Source of the DNA: Streptomyces olindensis
Lineage (GTDB): Bacteria > Actinomycetota > Actinomycetes > Streptomycetales > Streptomycetaceae
Assembly (NCBI GenBank): GCA_000696115.1
Contig: JJOH01000010.1
Location: 131,126 to 195,125 of the forward strand
Length of the DNA: 64,000 nucleotides
Direction of reading: 5' to 3'
Part shown: positions 17,044 to 24,566 of the stretch, piece by piece
Layout of the letters: the number at the start of each line of letters is the position of its first letter
Position numbering within the stretch: position 1 is the stretch's first letter
The notes under the pieces: generated by a model
Database searches by the model: none
Seen by the model: only the letters and a program-made list of their open reading frames with translations
What the model was told of the DNA's origin: nothing
Translations under genes and position numbers: made by a program

Positions 17044-17451
17044 ACCGGCGCCGTCCTCTCCCGAATCGAGGCTCCCCCACGGCGGCAGCGGCATATTCAC
17101 CGCCGCCAGTTGAGGACGTTACGGAAGGTGGGCACAGCGCAACACCCCCAGCGGGCCCAATCTTGAATGGCCCGAACGGACTATGGGTAAGCGGCAGATC
17201 ACCCGGGGGAGTGAGCTGGCGACATACGTAACTTTCCTGGCAAACCAGGACAGTTCAGTTGCGCCACAACGGACGCCGCATGACACACAAGGCGGATTCG
17301 GACACGACCCCACCAAAAAAGTTGGGGAACACCCGGAACGATTCGGGGTCGCCGGACGTATTGATACGTGGCCTCACTGCTGTGACAGTTGAGAGCAGCT
17401 TAGGCCAAGGCCTATACGCCTGTCCGGCGAATGAGAACGTAGGCTGCCCTC
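17044..17451. promoter_or_regulatory. Divergent promoter region between wblA and the PBP gene
   Basis: About 400 bases without a credible gene and noticeably less GC-rich than the flanks. It includes an A-run (CCAAAAAAGTTGGGG, about 17,312), AT-rich hexamers around 17,220-17,235 suited to a wblA promoter on the minus strand, and an interrupted palindrome TAGGCC-AA-GGCCTA at 17,401-17,414 about 38 bases before the PBP start. The length fits the complex control known for wblA. No specific operator can be named. Confidence 0.5.
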
Positions 17452-19758
17452 ATGCCAAAGAAGCGCTCGGGCGGTGGTCTGTCCCCCACGCAGCAGGCCG
17501 CCAAGTTCCTCGGTGTCAGTGTTCTCGCGGGGGCCGTGCTGGCCGGCATCGCGCTGCCCGCGGTGGGCGCGCTGGGGCTGGCGGCGAAGGGATCGGTCGA
17601 GAGCTTCGACGAGCTCCCGGCCAACCTCAAGACGCCGCCGCTGAGCCAGCGCACGACCATCCTCGACGCCGACGGCGGCCAGATCGCCACGGTCTACTCG
17701 CGCGACCGCACGGTGGTCCCCCTCAAGGACATCGCGCCGACCATGCAGAAGGCGATCGTCGCGATCGAGGACTCGCGCTTCTACCAGCACGGCGCGGTCG
17801 ACCTGAAGGGCGTACTGCGCGCCCTCAACAAGAACGCCCGCAGCGGTGAGGTCGCCCAGGGCGCCTCGACGCTGACGCAGCAGTACGTGAAGAACGTCTT
17901 CGTCGAGGAGGCGGGCGACGACCCGACGAAGGTCGCGCAGGCCACCCAGCAGACCATCGGCCGCAAGATCCGCGAGCTCAAGTACGCGATCCAGGTCGAG
18001 GAGGAGCTCGGGAAGAAGAAGATCCTCGAGAACTACCTCAACATCACCTTCTTCGGCCAGCAGGCCTACGGCGTCGAGGCCGCGGCCCGGCGCTACTTCT
18101 CCAAGTCCGCCAAGGACCTGAACCTCCAGGAGTCGGCCCTCCTCGCCGGCATCGTCCAGTCGCCCAGCCGGTACGACCCGGTCAACGACGAGGCGGAGGC
18201 CACCAAGCGCCGCAACACCGTGCTGCGCCGGATGGCCGAGGTCGGCGACATCTCCCGGGCGCAGGCCACCGAGGCGATGAAGGCGCCGCTGGGCCTGAAG
18301 GTCAGCAAGCCGCGGAACGGCTGCATCACGGCGGTCAAGGGCGCGGGCTTCTTCTGCGACTACGTGCGCGAGGTCTTCCTGACCGACCCGGTCTTCGGCA
18401 AGACCAGGGAGGCCCGGGCGAAGGTCTGGAACCAGGGCGGTCTCACCGTCCGCACCACCATGGACCCGCAGGCGCAGGACGCGGCGCAGCGGTCCATCAA
18501 GGACCACGTCTACAAGAGCGACCCGGTGGCCACCGCCGCCACCCTCGTCGAGCCCGGCACCGGCAAGATCCTCGCCATGGGCCAGTCGCGTCCGTACGGC
18601 TTCAAGAAGAACGAGACGCAGATCAACCTCTCCGTCGACCAGGCGATGGGCGGCGGCATGGGCTACCAGCCCGGTTCGACGTTCAAGCCGATCGTGGCCG
18701 CCGCCGCCCTCGAGGACGGCATGCCGGCCAACAAGGTCTACTCCTCGCCGTACCGGATGGCGTACCCGAGCCCGGTCGCGGCCTGCGACGGCAAGAAGTG
18801 GCTGAACGACCCCGCCAACCCGGCGAAGCTCGAGAACGAGAACTCGTCGGAGGTCGGCCCGTACGACATGAAGGAAGCGACCGCCAAGTCGGTCAACACC
18901 TACTACGTGCAGATGATCAGCGACATCGGCATCTGCCCGGTGACGACGATGGCGAAGAAGATGGGCGTCGAGCGGGCCGACGGGGACAAGATGCCCCAGG
19001 TGCCCTCCATCGCCCTCGGCACGCAGGAGATGTCCCCGCTGACCATGGCGAACGCGTACGCGACCTTCGCCTCGCGCGGCATGTACTGCACTCCGGTCGC
19101 GATCGAGTCGGTCAGCCAGCGGGTCGGTGACGAGACCCGCAAGCTCGAGGTCCCGAAGTCGACGTGCTCGCGCGCGATGTCGGAGAACACCGCCGACACC
19201 ATCAACGCGCTGCTGAAGGGCGTCGTCGAGGACGGTACGGGCCGGAAGGCCGGTCTCGGGAACGGCCGGGACAGCGCCGGCAAGACCGGTACGACGGACG
19301 AGCGCTACGCGGCCTGGTTCGTGGGCTACACGCCGAACATGGCGGGCGCGGTGTGGGTCGGCGACCCGGCGCACAAGCGGAAGATGGTGAACATCACCAT
19401 CGGCGGACAGCCGCACGACAAGGTCTTCGGTGGCGAGGTCCCCGGCCCCATCTGGAAGGACATGATGTACGGGGCGCTGGAGGGCAAGCCCGTCGAGAGC
19501 TTCAACACCGTCCACATCCCCGACGGCATCGACCGGGACCGTGACCGCGGCGACGGCGACGGCAACGGTGGCGGTGACGGCCGCGGCGACGGGGACAACG
19601 GCGGCAACGACGGCTTCATCGGCGGCCTGGTCGGCGGCAACAACAACGGCGGAGGCGGCGGCGAGCCCTTCCCGACCCCGTCGTTCTCCATCCCGGAGGG
19701 CTTCTTCCGGGGCCAGGACAACGGCGGCGGGAACGGCAACGGCGGGCGGTTCGGCTGA
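17452..19758 (+). CDS. Class A penicillin-binding protein (PonA2-like)
   Basis: 768 residues, bifunctional peptidoglycan synthase. There is an N-terminal cytoplasmic segment and one transmembrane helix (about 18-46). The GT51 glycosyltransferase carries catalytic Glu106 in EDSRFYQHG. The transpeptidase has active-site S409TFK412, S480VN482 and K611TGT614. A low-complexity Gly/Asp/Asn-rich extracellular tail (about 690-768; GDGDGNGGGDGRGDGDNGG) ends the protein. It polymerises and cross-links cell-wall glycan outside the membrane. ATG at 17452 is clear. The wblA-PBP neighbourhood mirrors whiB4-ponA2 in mycobacteria. Confidence 0.95.
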   Translation: MPKKRSGGGLSPTQQAAKFLGVSVLAGAVLAGIALPAVGALGLAAKGSVESFDELPANLKTPPLSQRTTILDADGGQIATVYSRDRTVVPLKDIAPTMQKAIVAIEDSRFYQHGAVDLKGVLRALNKNARSGEVAQGASTLTQQYVKNVFVEEAGDDPTKVAQATQQTIGRKIRELKYAIQVEEELGKKKILENYLNITFFGQQAYGVEAAARRYFSKSAKDLNLQESALLAGIVQSPSRYDPVNDEAEATKRRNTVLRRMAEVGDISRAQATEAMKAPLGLKVSKPRNGCITAVKGAGFFCDYVREVFLTDPVFGKTREARAKVWNQGGLTVRTTMDPQAQDAAQRSIKDHVYKSDPVATAATLVEPGTGKILAMGQSRPYGFKKNETQINLSVDQAMGGGMGYQPGSTFKPIVAAAALEDGMPANKVYSSPYRMAYPSPVAACDGKKWLNDPANPAKLENENSSEVGPYDMKEATAKSVNTYYVQMISDIGICPVTTMAKKMGVERADGDKMPQVPSIALGTQEMSPLTMANAYATFASRGMYCTPVAIESVSQRVGDETRKLEVPKSTCSRAMSENTADTINALLKGVVEDGTGRKAGLGNGRDSAGKTGTTDERYAAWFVGYTPNMAGAVWVGDPAHKRKMVNITIGGQPHDKVFGGEVPGPIWKDMMYGALEGKPVESFNTVHIPDGIDRDRDRGDGDGNGGGDGRGDGDNGGNDGFIGGLVGGNNNGGGGGEPFPTPSFSIPEGFFRGQDNGGGNGNGGRFG

Positions 19759-20020
19759 GCGCGGGCCGTTCACCCGGGCGCGGCCGTTCCGCTGAGCGCG
19801 GCCGGTTCCGCTGAGCGCGGCCTGGGCGCGGCCGGTTCGTCTGGGCGACCGGTGTGGCGGAGCGCGGCCGGTGTGGCTGAACGCGGCCGGTTCCGCTGAG
19901 TGCGGCCTGGGCGCGGCCGGTTTGTCTGGGCGACCGGTGTGGCGGAACGCGACGGTGTGGCGGAACGCGGCCGGTTCGGCTGAGCGCGGCCGGTGTGGCT
20001 GGGCGGTCGGTGTGACCGCA
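19759..20020. repeat. GC-rich minisatellite after the PBP gene (about 19-bp unit)
   Basis: The 262-base stretch is built from variants of GAGCGCGGCCGGTTCCGCT, interspersed with GGGCGACCGGTGTGGCG. A larger block (GAGCGCGGCCTGG...GACCGGTGTGGCG) occurs twice, around 19,814-19,860 and 19,898-19,945, showing duplication of several units at once. No coding signal is evident. Confidence 0.8.
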
Positions 20021-20078
20021 CGGGCGTGATCTGACGGGGGAACGGAAGGGGTGGCCCTCTGGGCCAGGCGACACAGGG

Positions 20079-20116
20079 GCGGCCCTCCTCTTCCCGGCCG
20101 GGAAGGAGAGGGCCGC
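20079..20116. terminator. Long hairpin between convergent PBP and yqeY genes
   Basis: Arms 20079-20097 and 20098-20116 pair over 19 bp with two mismatches and almost no loop (cruciform-like). It ends 50 bases before the yqeY stop on the opposite strand and would terminate both genes. Confidence 0.75.
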
Positions 20117-20166
20117 TCCTCGTCTGTGTGCCGGTCGGCGGCGACCGGCGGTGATCACCGGCCCGG

Positions 20167-20631
20167 TCAGCCGGCCAGCAGCTTCTTCACCGCGGCGGCG
20201 ACACGGCCGCCCTCGGCCTGCCCGGCCACCTTCGGGTTCACGATCTTCATGACCGCGCCCATGGCCCGCGGCCCCTCCGCACCGGCCGCCTTCGCCTCCT
20301 CGACGGCCTGGGCCACGATCTGCTGGAGCTCCTCGTCGGACAGCTGCTTGGGCAGGTACTCGGCGAGCACCTCGCCCTCCGCCTTCTCCCGCTCGGCCTG
20401 CTCGGCGCGACCGCCCTGCGCGAAGGCCTCGGCCGCCTCGCGCCGCTTCTTCGCCTCCCGGGTGATCACCTTCTGCACCTCGTCGTCGGAGAGCTCGCGC
20501 TTCTCCTTGCCCGCGACCTCCTCCTTGGTGATCGCGGCGAGCGTCAGCCGGAGCGTCGAGGAGCGGAGCTCGTCGCGCTCCTTGATCGCGGCGTTGAGGT
20601 CATCCTGCAGCTTCGACTTGAGCGTGGTCAT
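20167..20631 (-). CDS. GatB/YqeY domain protein
   Basis: 154 residues with the YqeY pattern: MTTLKSKLQDDLNAAIKERD at the N terminus, a long charged helical middle (VQKVITREAKKRREAAEAF) and the GatB-tail-like C terminus MGAVMKIVNPKVAGQAEGGRVAAAV, the domain that binds tRNA in GatB. Free-standing YqeY proteins have no settled function. Full length; ATG start; monocistronic and convergent with the PBP gene. Confidence 0.92.
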   Translation of the reverse strand: MTTLKSKLQDDLNAAIKERDELRSSTLRLTLAAITKEEVAGKEKRELSDDEVQKVITREAKKRREAAEAFAQGGRAEQAEREKAEGEVLAEYLPKQLSDEELQQIVAQAVEEAKAAGAEGPRAMGAVMKIVNPKVAGQAEGGRVAAAVKKLLAG

Positions 20632-20765
20632 GGGGTCGATTGTCGCAGGTGCGGCCGGAAAGGCGCCCCTCGATTTAGGGGGCGGTCGGGCAAGGGCCGG
20701 TGCCGTCAGGCCATTTCGCGCACCACCGGGCGCAGGCGACCGGCCCGGTCTGACACGATGGTCGT

Positions 20766-21692
20766 ATGCGCGCGCGATACGGAGTCCCCCTGGGAATCGC
20801 GGCGGCTGGTGCCGCCGGTCTGTTGTACGCGGCGGGCTTCGAGGCCCGCTCCTTCCGCCTCCGCCGGGTCACCGTCCCGGTCCTGCCCTCAGGGATGCGT
20901 CCCCTGCGCGTGCTCCAGGTGTCGGACATCCACATGGTGGGCGGCCAGCGCAAGAAGCAGCGCTGGCTGCGGTCCCTGGCCGGCCTGCGCCCCGACTTCG
21001 TGATCAACACGGGCGACAACCTCTCCGACCCGGAAGGCGTCCCGGAGGTCCTGGACGCGCTCGGCCCCCTGATGGAGTTCCCGGGCGCGTACGTCTTCGG
21101 CTCCAACGACTACTACGGCCCCAAGCTGCGCAACCCCGCCCGCTACCTGCTGGAGAAGGCCCAGGGCCGTCACGGCCTGAACGGCAACCCGCCGGCCGTC
21201 GGCGCGGTGCACAACCCGTGGGAGGACCTGCGGGACGGTTTCGACGCGGCGGGCTGGCTCAACCTGACGAACACGCGCGGCACGCTCAAGATCGACGGCC
21301 TGTCGCTGGAGCTCACGGGCCTGGACGACCCGCACATCAAGAGGGACCGCTACGAGCAGGTGGCCGGCGGCCCGTCCGACACGGCGGACTTCTCGATGGG
21401 CGTCGTCCACGCCCCGTACCTGCGCACGCTGGACGCGTTCACGGCCGACGACTACCCCCTCATCCTGGCCGGCCACACCCACGGCGGCCAGCTGTGCATC
21501 CCCTTCTACGGCGCGCTGGTCACCAACTGCGACCTGGACACGGACCGGGTGAAGGGCCTGTCCACGCACACGGCGGAGGGCCGTACGGCGTACCTCCACG
21601 TGTCGGCGGGGTGCGGCACGAACCGCTACACGCCGGTACGGTTCGCGTGCCCGCCGGAGGCGACGTTGCTGACACTGGTGGGACGGGAGTAG
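20766..21692 (+). CDS. Membrane-anchored calcineurin-like metallophosphoesterase
   Basis: 308 residues. A single N-terminal hydrophobic helix (about 5-24) anchors a metallophosphoesterase domain with metal-binding motifs SDIHM (about 56-60), NTGDNLSD, GSNDY and GHTHGGQL. The class (YaeI/YkuE-like) hydrolyses phosphodiester or phosphomonoester bonds at the membrane; the physiological substrate is unknown. The gene reads divergently from yqeY with about 130 bases between. No special features in the coding sequence. Confidence 0.9.
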   Translation: MRARYGVPLGIAAAGAAGLLYAAGFEARSFRLRRVTVPVLPSGMRPLRVLQVSDIHMVGGQRKKQRWLRSLAGLRPDFVINTGDNLSDPEGVPEVLDALGPLMEFPGAYVFGSNDYYGPKLRNPARYLLEKAQGRHGLNGNPPAVGAVHNPWEDLRDGFDAAGWLNLTNTRGTLKIDGLSLELTGLDDPHIKRDRYEQVAGGPSDTADFSMGVVHAPYLRTLDAFTADDYPLILAGHTHGGQLCIPFYGALVTNCDLDTDRVKGLSTHTAEGRTAYLHVSAGCGTNRYTPVRFACPPEATLLTLVGRE

Positions 21693-21831
21693 GCGCGGAC
21701 GGGAGTAGCCACGGACGGGGAGTAACCGCGGACGTCGTTGGGCCGGGGCATAAGCCCAGGTAGGGATCAGGGGTAACCCACACAGCCGCACCCACATCGC
21801 CCCCTTTGTCCGGTTCTGTCAGCGTGGGGGC

Positions 21832-22623
21832 ATGACAGCCCCGATACCCAGGGACCTCCCGGACCTGCCCGCGATCCCGCGCAAGCCCGCACTCCGGCCC
21901 TCCCCCGTCCCCGCCACGGCCGTCGTCACCCCGGTCCGCCGCCCCGCGGCAGCGGCCTACCGCCTGCTGATCGCCCTCGCGGCGGCCGCCGGCGTGACGC
22001 TCGAACTGCTCCTCGGCGACCCGTCCCGGGTCCTGGGCTACTTCGCGATCCAGAGCAACATCCTGCTGGCCGTGGTCATGACCTTCTCGGCCCGCCGCGC
22101 GTGGACGGCCAGCCGCCCCCTGCCGGGGGCCGTCCTGGGCGCGACCCTGCTCTACGTCGTCATCGCGGCCCTCGTGCACCATCTGCTCCTGGCGAGCGCG
22201 GCGAGCCCCTTCTCCCTCACGGGCGAGGCCGCGACACCGAAGGGCTGGCAGGCCCTGGCCCACCACACGCTCCACACGGTGACGCCGATCGCGGCCGTAC
22301 TGGAGTGGCTCCTGCTCACGGCCCCCGGCCGCCTGCACCTGCGCCATGCCCCGACCTGGCTGCTCTACCCCCTGGCCTACCTGGCCTTCTCCCTCACCCG
22401 GGGCGAACTGCTCCTCCCCGGCGCCGCCGACCGCTACCTCTACCCCTTCCTGGACGTCGGCCAGGACGGCTACAAGCGCGTCCTCGGCAACGCCCTCCTC
22501 CTGGGCCTCTCCTTCTACGCCCTGGCCGTCCTCCTCGTGGCCCTGGACCACGCCCGCCCGAACCCCATCCGCCACCGCGGGAAAAACCGGATTTCGTGTC
22601 TAGCCACCGGTGGGCTAAAGTAA
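21832..22623 (+). CDS. Pr6Pr family membrane protein
   Basis: 263 residues with six predicted transmembrane helices (about 43-262) after a Pro-rich cytoplasmic N terminus. The pattern GYFAIQSNILLAVVM, HHTLHTVTPIAAVLEWLL and YPFLDVGQDGYKRVLGN is characteristic of the actinobacterial Pr6Pr family (six-transmembrane, related to androgen-induced FAR-17a-like hydrolase proteins). The biochemical role is unknown. The final codons (KNRISCLATGGLK) are AT-richer and lie just before the tRNA-Pro gene, so its transcript may run close to the tRNA promoter. Confidence 0.85.
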   Translation: MTAPIPRDLPDLPAIPRKPALRPSPVPATAVVTPVRRPAAAAYRLLIALAAAAGVTLELLLGDPSRVLGYFAIQSNILLAVVMTFSARRAWTASRPLPGAVLGATLLYVVIAALVHHLLLASAASPFSLTGEAATPKGWQALAHHTLHTVTPIAAVLEWLLLTAPGRLHLRHAPTWLLYPLAYLAFSLTRGELLLPGAADRYLYPFLDVGQDGYKRVLGNALLLGLSFYALAVLLVALDHARPNPIRHRGKNRISCLATGGLK

Positions 22624-22650
22624 ACGTCGTCGCCGCGACAGCAGCGACAT

Positions 22651-22724
22651 CGGGGTGTAGCGCAGCTTGGCAGCGCGCTTCGTTCGGGACGAAGAGGTCG
22701 TGGGTTCAAATCCCGCCACCCCGA
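22651..22724 (+). tRNA. tRNA-Pro (anticodon CGG)
   Basis: 74 bases fold as a tRNA without encoded CCA. The acceptor arms are CGGGGTG (22651-22657) and CACCCCG (22717-22723), discriminator A at 22724, D arm GCGC...GCGC, anticodon stem CTTCG/CGAAG with loop TTCGGGA (anticodon CGG), and T arm GTGGG-TTCAAAT-CCCGC. The element's attL overlaps the 3' part from 22681 and restores the full gene, so the tRNA stays functional after integration. Confidence 0.97.
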
Positions 22725-22725
22725 C
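22681..22725 (+). repeat. attL (45 bp, inside tRNA-Pro)
   Basis: Begins CGTTCGGGACGAAGAGGTCG in the anticodon arm and ends one base beyond the tRNA. It is identical over all 45 bases to 39628-39672. Sequence diverges at once on both sides. Confidence 0.97.
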
Positions 22726-22732
22726 GCAGGTC

Positions 22733-22766
22733 AGAGGGCCAATCGCATGATCGCGATTGGCCCTCT
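22733..22766 (+). terminator. Element-supplied terminator for tRNA-Pro
   Basis: Perfect 14-bp stem (AGAGGGCCAATCGC 22733-22746 with 22753-22766), 6-nt loop, followed by TTTC. It lies eight bases beyond the tRNA, inside the element, so the element replaces the native terminator (39687-39723) displaced by insertion. It can also terminate int transcription from the other side. Confidence 0.85.
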
Positions 22767-22776
22767 TTCATGCTCG

Positions 22777-22799
22777 GGGGGCCAAACAGGGGGCCAAAC
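22777..22799 (+). promoter_or_regulatory. Arm-type site pair A (GGGGGCCAAAC x2)
   Basis: GGGGGCCAAAC at 22777-22787 and again at 22789-22799, 12-bp spacing, about 50 bases from the attL core on the int side. The same double motif recurs at 38133 and 39503. Directly repeated motifs flanking a core are what tyrosine integrases of this class bind with their N-terminal domain; that role is inferred. Confidence 0.7.
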
Positions 22800-22807
22800 G
22801 AATTTGA

Positions 22808-24010
22808 TCAGGCCACAGCGTCGCCCTCTTCCTCGCCCTCCGTGTCCTCCCCTTCCTGATCTTCGGCGAAGATGTCATCCATCGCTTCGGCGCCCTGCGT
22901 GATCACGGGTCGGAGTTGCTTGCGGTACACCGCCTCTGTGGTCGCCTGGCTGCTGTGACCGACCAAGAGCGCGATCCGTTCCAGGGGGATGCCGTGATCG
23001 GAGAGCAGAGACACGAAGCTGTGCCGGAGCTCCCGCGGCGTCCACTCAGGCTTCAGTCCGGCCTTCTTCACGATGGCCTTGAAGTCTCGCCGGACGTTGG
23101 CCGCGTCAAGCGGCTCTCCGCTCCGAGTCGTGAAGACGCGGCCGGTCGGGCTCCACTCCATCCCTCTCGATGCCCGCTCCTGCTTCTGCCATCGCATGTG
23201 CTCTTCGAGGACTTCGACCACCTGTTTCGGCAGAGCAATGGTCCGGCGGCTCTTCCTGGTCTTGGTCTCACCGTGCTTGCGCACCGAACGCCACACCGCG
23301 ACGTGAGGCGGGATGCCGTCGGTCGTCTCCAGGAAGACGTGATCCCAGGTGAGGGGCCGCGCCTCTTCCGTGCGCACACCGCTGAGGAGCGAGAGCACGA
23401 GGTAGGCGTACAGCCGTGACGGGCGCGCGGCGGTGAGCACGGCTTTCGCCTGCTCCAAGTTGAGTGCCTTGCTCGGTCGACCGGGGCGTCCCTCCGGTGC
23501 GGTGACGAGTAGAGCGACGTTCCGCGCGGCCTTGTCCCTGCGCTGAGCGTGCGCGATGGAGCGGCGCAAGATGGCTAGCAGGTCGCGCAGGCTGCGCGTC
23601 GCGAGGAATTCGGCCCTGTCGTCCAACCAGTCGTCGACGTCGTCCGCGCTGAGTTCCTTCAGCTTGGCCTTGCCGATGAACGGGATCAGGTGCTTGTTCG
23701 CCATCGAGCGGTTCTTGCCGATGGTGCCCTTCTCGTCGCGCCCCTTCAGCCCGCGCTCCAACCAGTCGTTCACCGCGTCGGCCACGGTGTAGTTGGCCGG
23801 CGCTTTGACGCCGGTCTGCACTTCTTTCTTCAGGTCCCGGATCTTCTGGCGGACTTCGGTCTTCGTTTTGCCGTACACCTTCGGCCGACGACGCTTGCCG
23901 TTCGGGGCGTAGCCCAGGGAGACGGCTCCCACGTAGCTCTTCTTGGCGGGGTCCCAATAGATGGTGTCCGCACCATGGCCAGCCCGGGTGATCTTCGGGG
24001 TCTCGCTCAT
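22808..24010 (-). CDS. int: Tyrosine recombinase (AICE integrase)
   Basis: 400 residues. An N-terminal arm-binding domain (about 15-65) and SAM-like core-binding domain (about 75-165) precede the catalytic domain. The visible active-site residues are Arg213 (SGVRTEEARPL), Arg329 in RELRHSF, His352 (VGHSS) and the nucleophile Tyr362 (TEAVYRK). The usual first His of the HxxR box is Arg here (Arg326), a variation I recall in related Streptomyces integrases. It integrates and, with Xis, excises the element at tRNA-Pro. ATG at 24010 is preferred because GGAGG lies upstream; ATG at 24028 adds six residues. The C terminus is Glu/Asp-rich. Confidence 0.96.
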   Translation of the reverse strand: MSETPKITRAGHGADTIYWDPAKKSYVGAVSLGYAPNGKRRRPKVYGKTKTEVRQKIRDLKKEVQTGVKAPANYTVADAVNDWLERGLKGRDEKGTIGKNRSMANKHLIPFIGKAKLKELSADDVDDWLDDRAEFLATRSLRDLLAILRRSIAHAQRRDKAARNVALLVTAPEGRPGRPSKALNLEQAKAVLTAARPSRLYAYLVLSLLSGVRTEEARPLTWDHVFLETTDGIPPHVAVWRSVRKHGETKTRKSRRTIALPKQVVEVLEEHMRWQKQERASRGMEWSPTGRVFTTRSGEPLDAANVRRDFKAIVKKAGLKPEWTPRELRHSFVSLLSDHGIPLERIALLVGHSSQATTEAVYRKQLRPVITQGAEAMDDIFAEDQEGEDTEGEEEGDAVA

Positions 24011-24031
24011 CTTCTGTTGTGCCTCCATAGG

Positions 24032-24063
24032 ACAGGGCCGCGCCCTGAAGGGCGCGGCCCTGT
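24032..24063. terminator. Hairpin between xis and int
   Basis: Perfect 14-bp inverted repeat (24032-24045 with 24050-24063; ACAGGGCCGCGCCC and complement) and a 4-nt loop. It lies between the xis stop and the int start on the minus strand, so it could attenuate int transcription from the xis promoter. Confidence 0.75.
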
Positions 24064-24084
24064 GGAACTGGGGTGATGGGGAGT

Positions 24085-24294
24085 TCAGGCGGTGGCCTCT
24101 GCCTCACGCTTGAGGAGTTCGACGTACTGCGCGATGTACTCCGGCGGCACGAGTCGGCGACGTCCGATGCGGACGGTCTGAAGGCGTCCGAGGCGGATCT
24201 CCTCGTACACCATCGAGCGTCCGATCCTGAGAGCCTTGGCCGCCTCTTCGGGGCGGTAGAGGAGCTGTTCGGCGGGTTCAACAACCGTGGTCAT
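24085..24294 (-). CDS. xis: Excisionase (MerR/BldC-like helix-turn-helix)
   Basis: 69 residues. The winged helix YRPEEAAKALRIGRSMVYEEIRLGRLQTVRIGRRRLVP is typical of AICE Xis and other excisionase-family proteins, where the helix-turn-helix and following wing bind and bend the att arms. It directs Int toward excision. It lies immediately upstream of int, the usual arrangement, separated by a hairpin. Full length. Confidence 0.93.
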   Translation of the reverse strand: MTTVVEPAEQLLYRPEEAAKALRIGRSMVYEEIRLGRLQTVRIGRRRLVPPEYIAQYVELLKREAEATA

Positions 24295-24344
24295 GCGGCG
24301 GTGCCTCCTCGGCAGGGTTTCGGGGGCGGTGGCCCCCTTCCTGT

Positions 24345-24566
24345 CAGGTCCGCTACTTCCGCTACCTCCGCTACCGCCCTGGTCAGAGGCATGATCGAGG
24401 TAGCGGATAGGTGTGCGGGTAGCGGATGGAGCCGCTACCGCCCCGGGTTCGTGGCCACGGGGCGGGTAGCGGATGGCGCGGCGCGGTAGCGGATGCGGAA
24501 GCGCGATCCGCTACCGGTTCTAGGGCTCTGACCTGCCCGGTAGCGGAGGTAGCGGAAGTAGCGCAC
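24345..24566. repeat. Iteron-like GTAGCGGA/TCCGCTAC cluster (candidate replication origin)
   Basis: About a dozen copies of the 7-8-mer GTAGCGG(A), in both orientations, fill the space between xis and the 3' end of the DUF3631 gene. Examples are TCCGCTACTTCCGCTACC near 24,350, GGTAGCGGAT several times between 24,410 and 24,500, and GGTAGCGGAGGTAGCGGAAG near 24,540. The cluster runs into the last codons of the DUF3631 gene. Dense short repeats next to replication genes suggest an origin bound by the element's replication proteins. That role is inferred. Confidence 0.7.
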
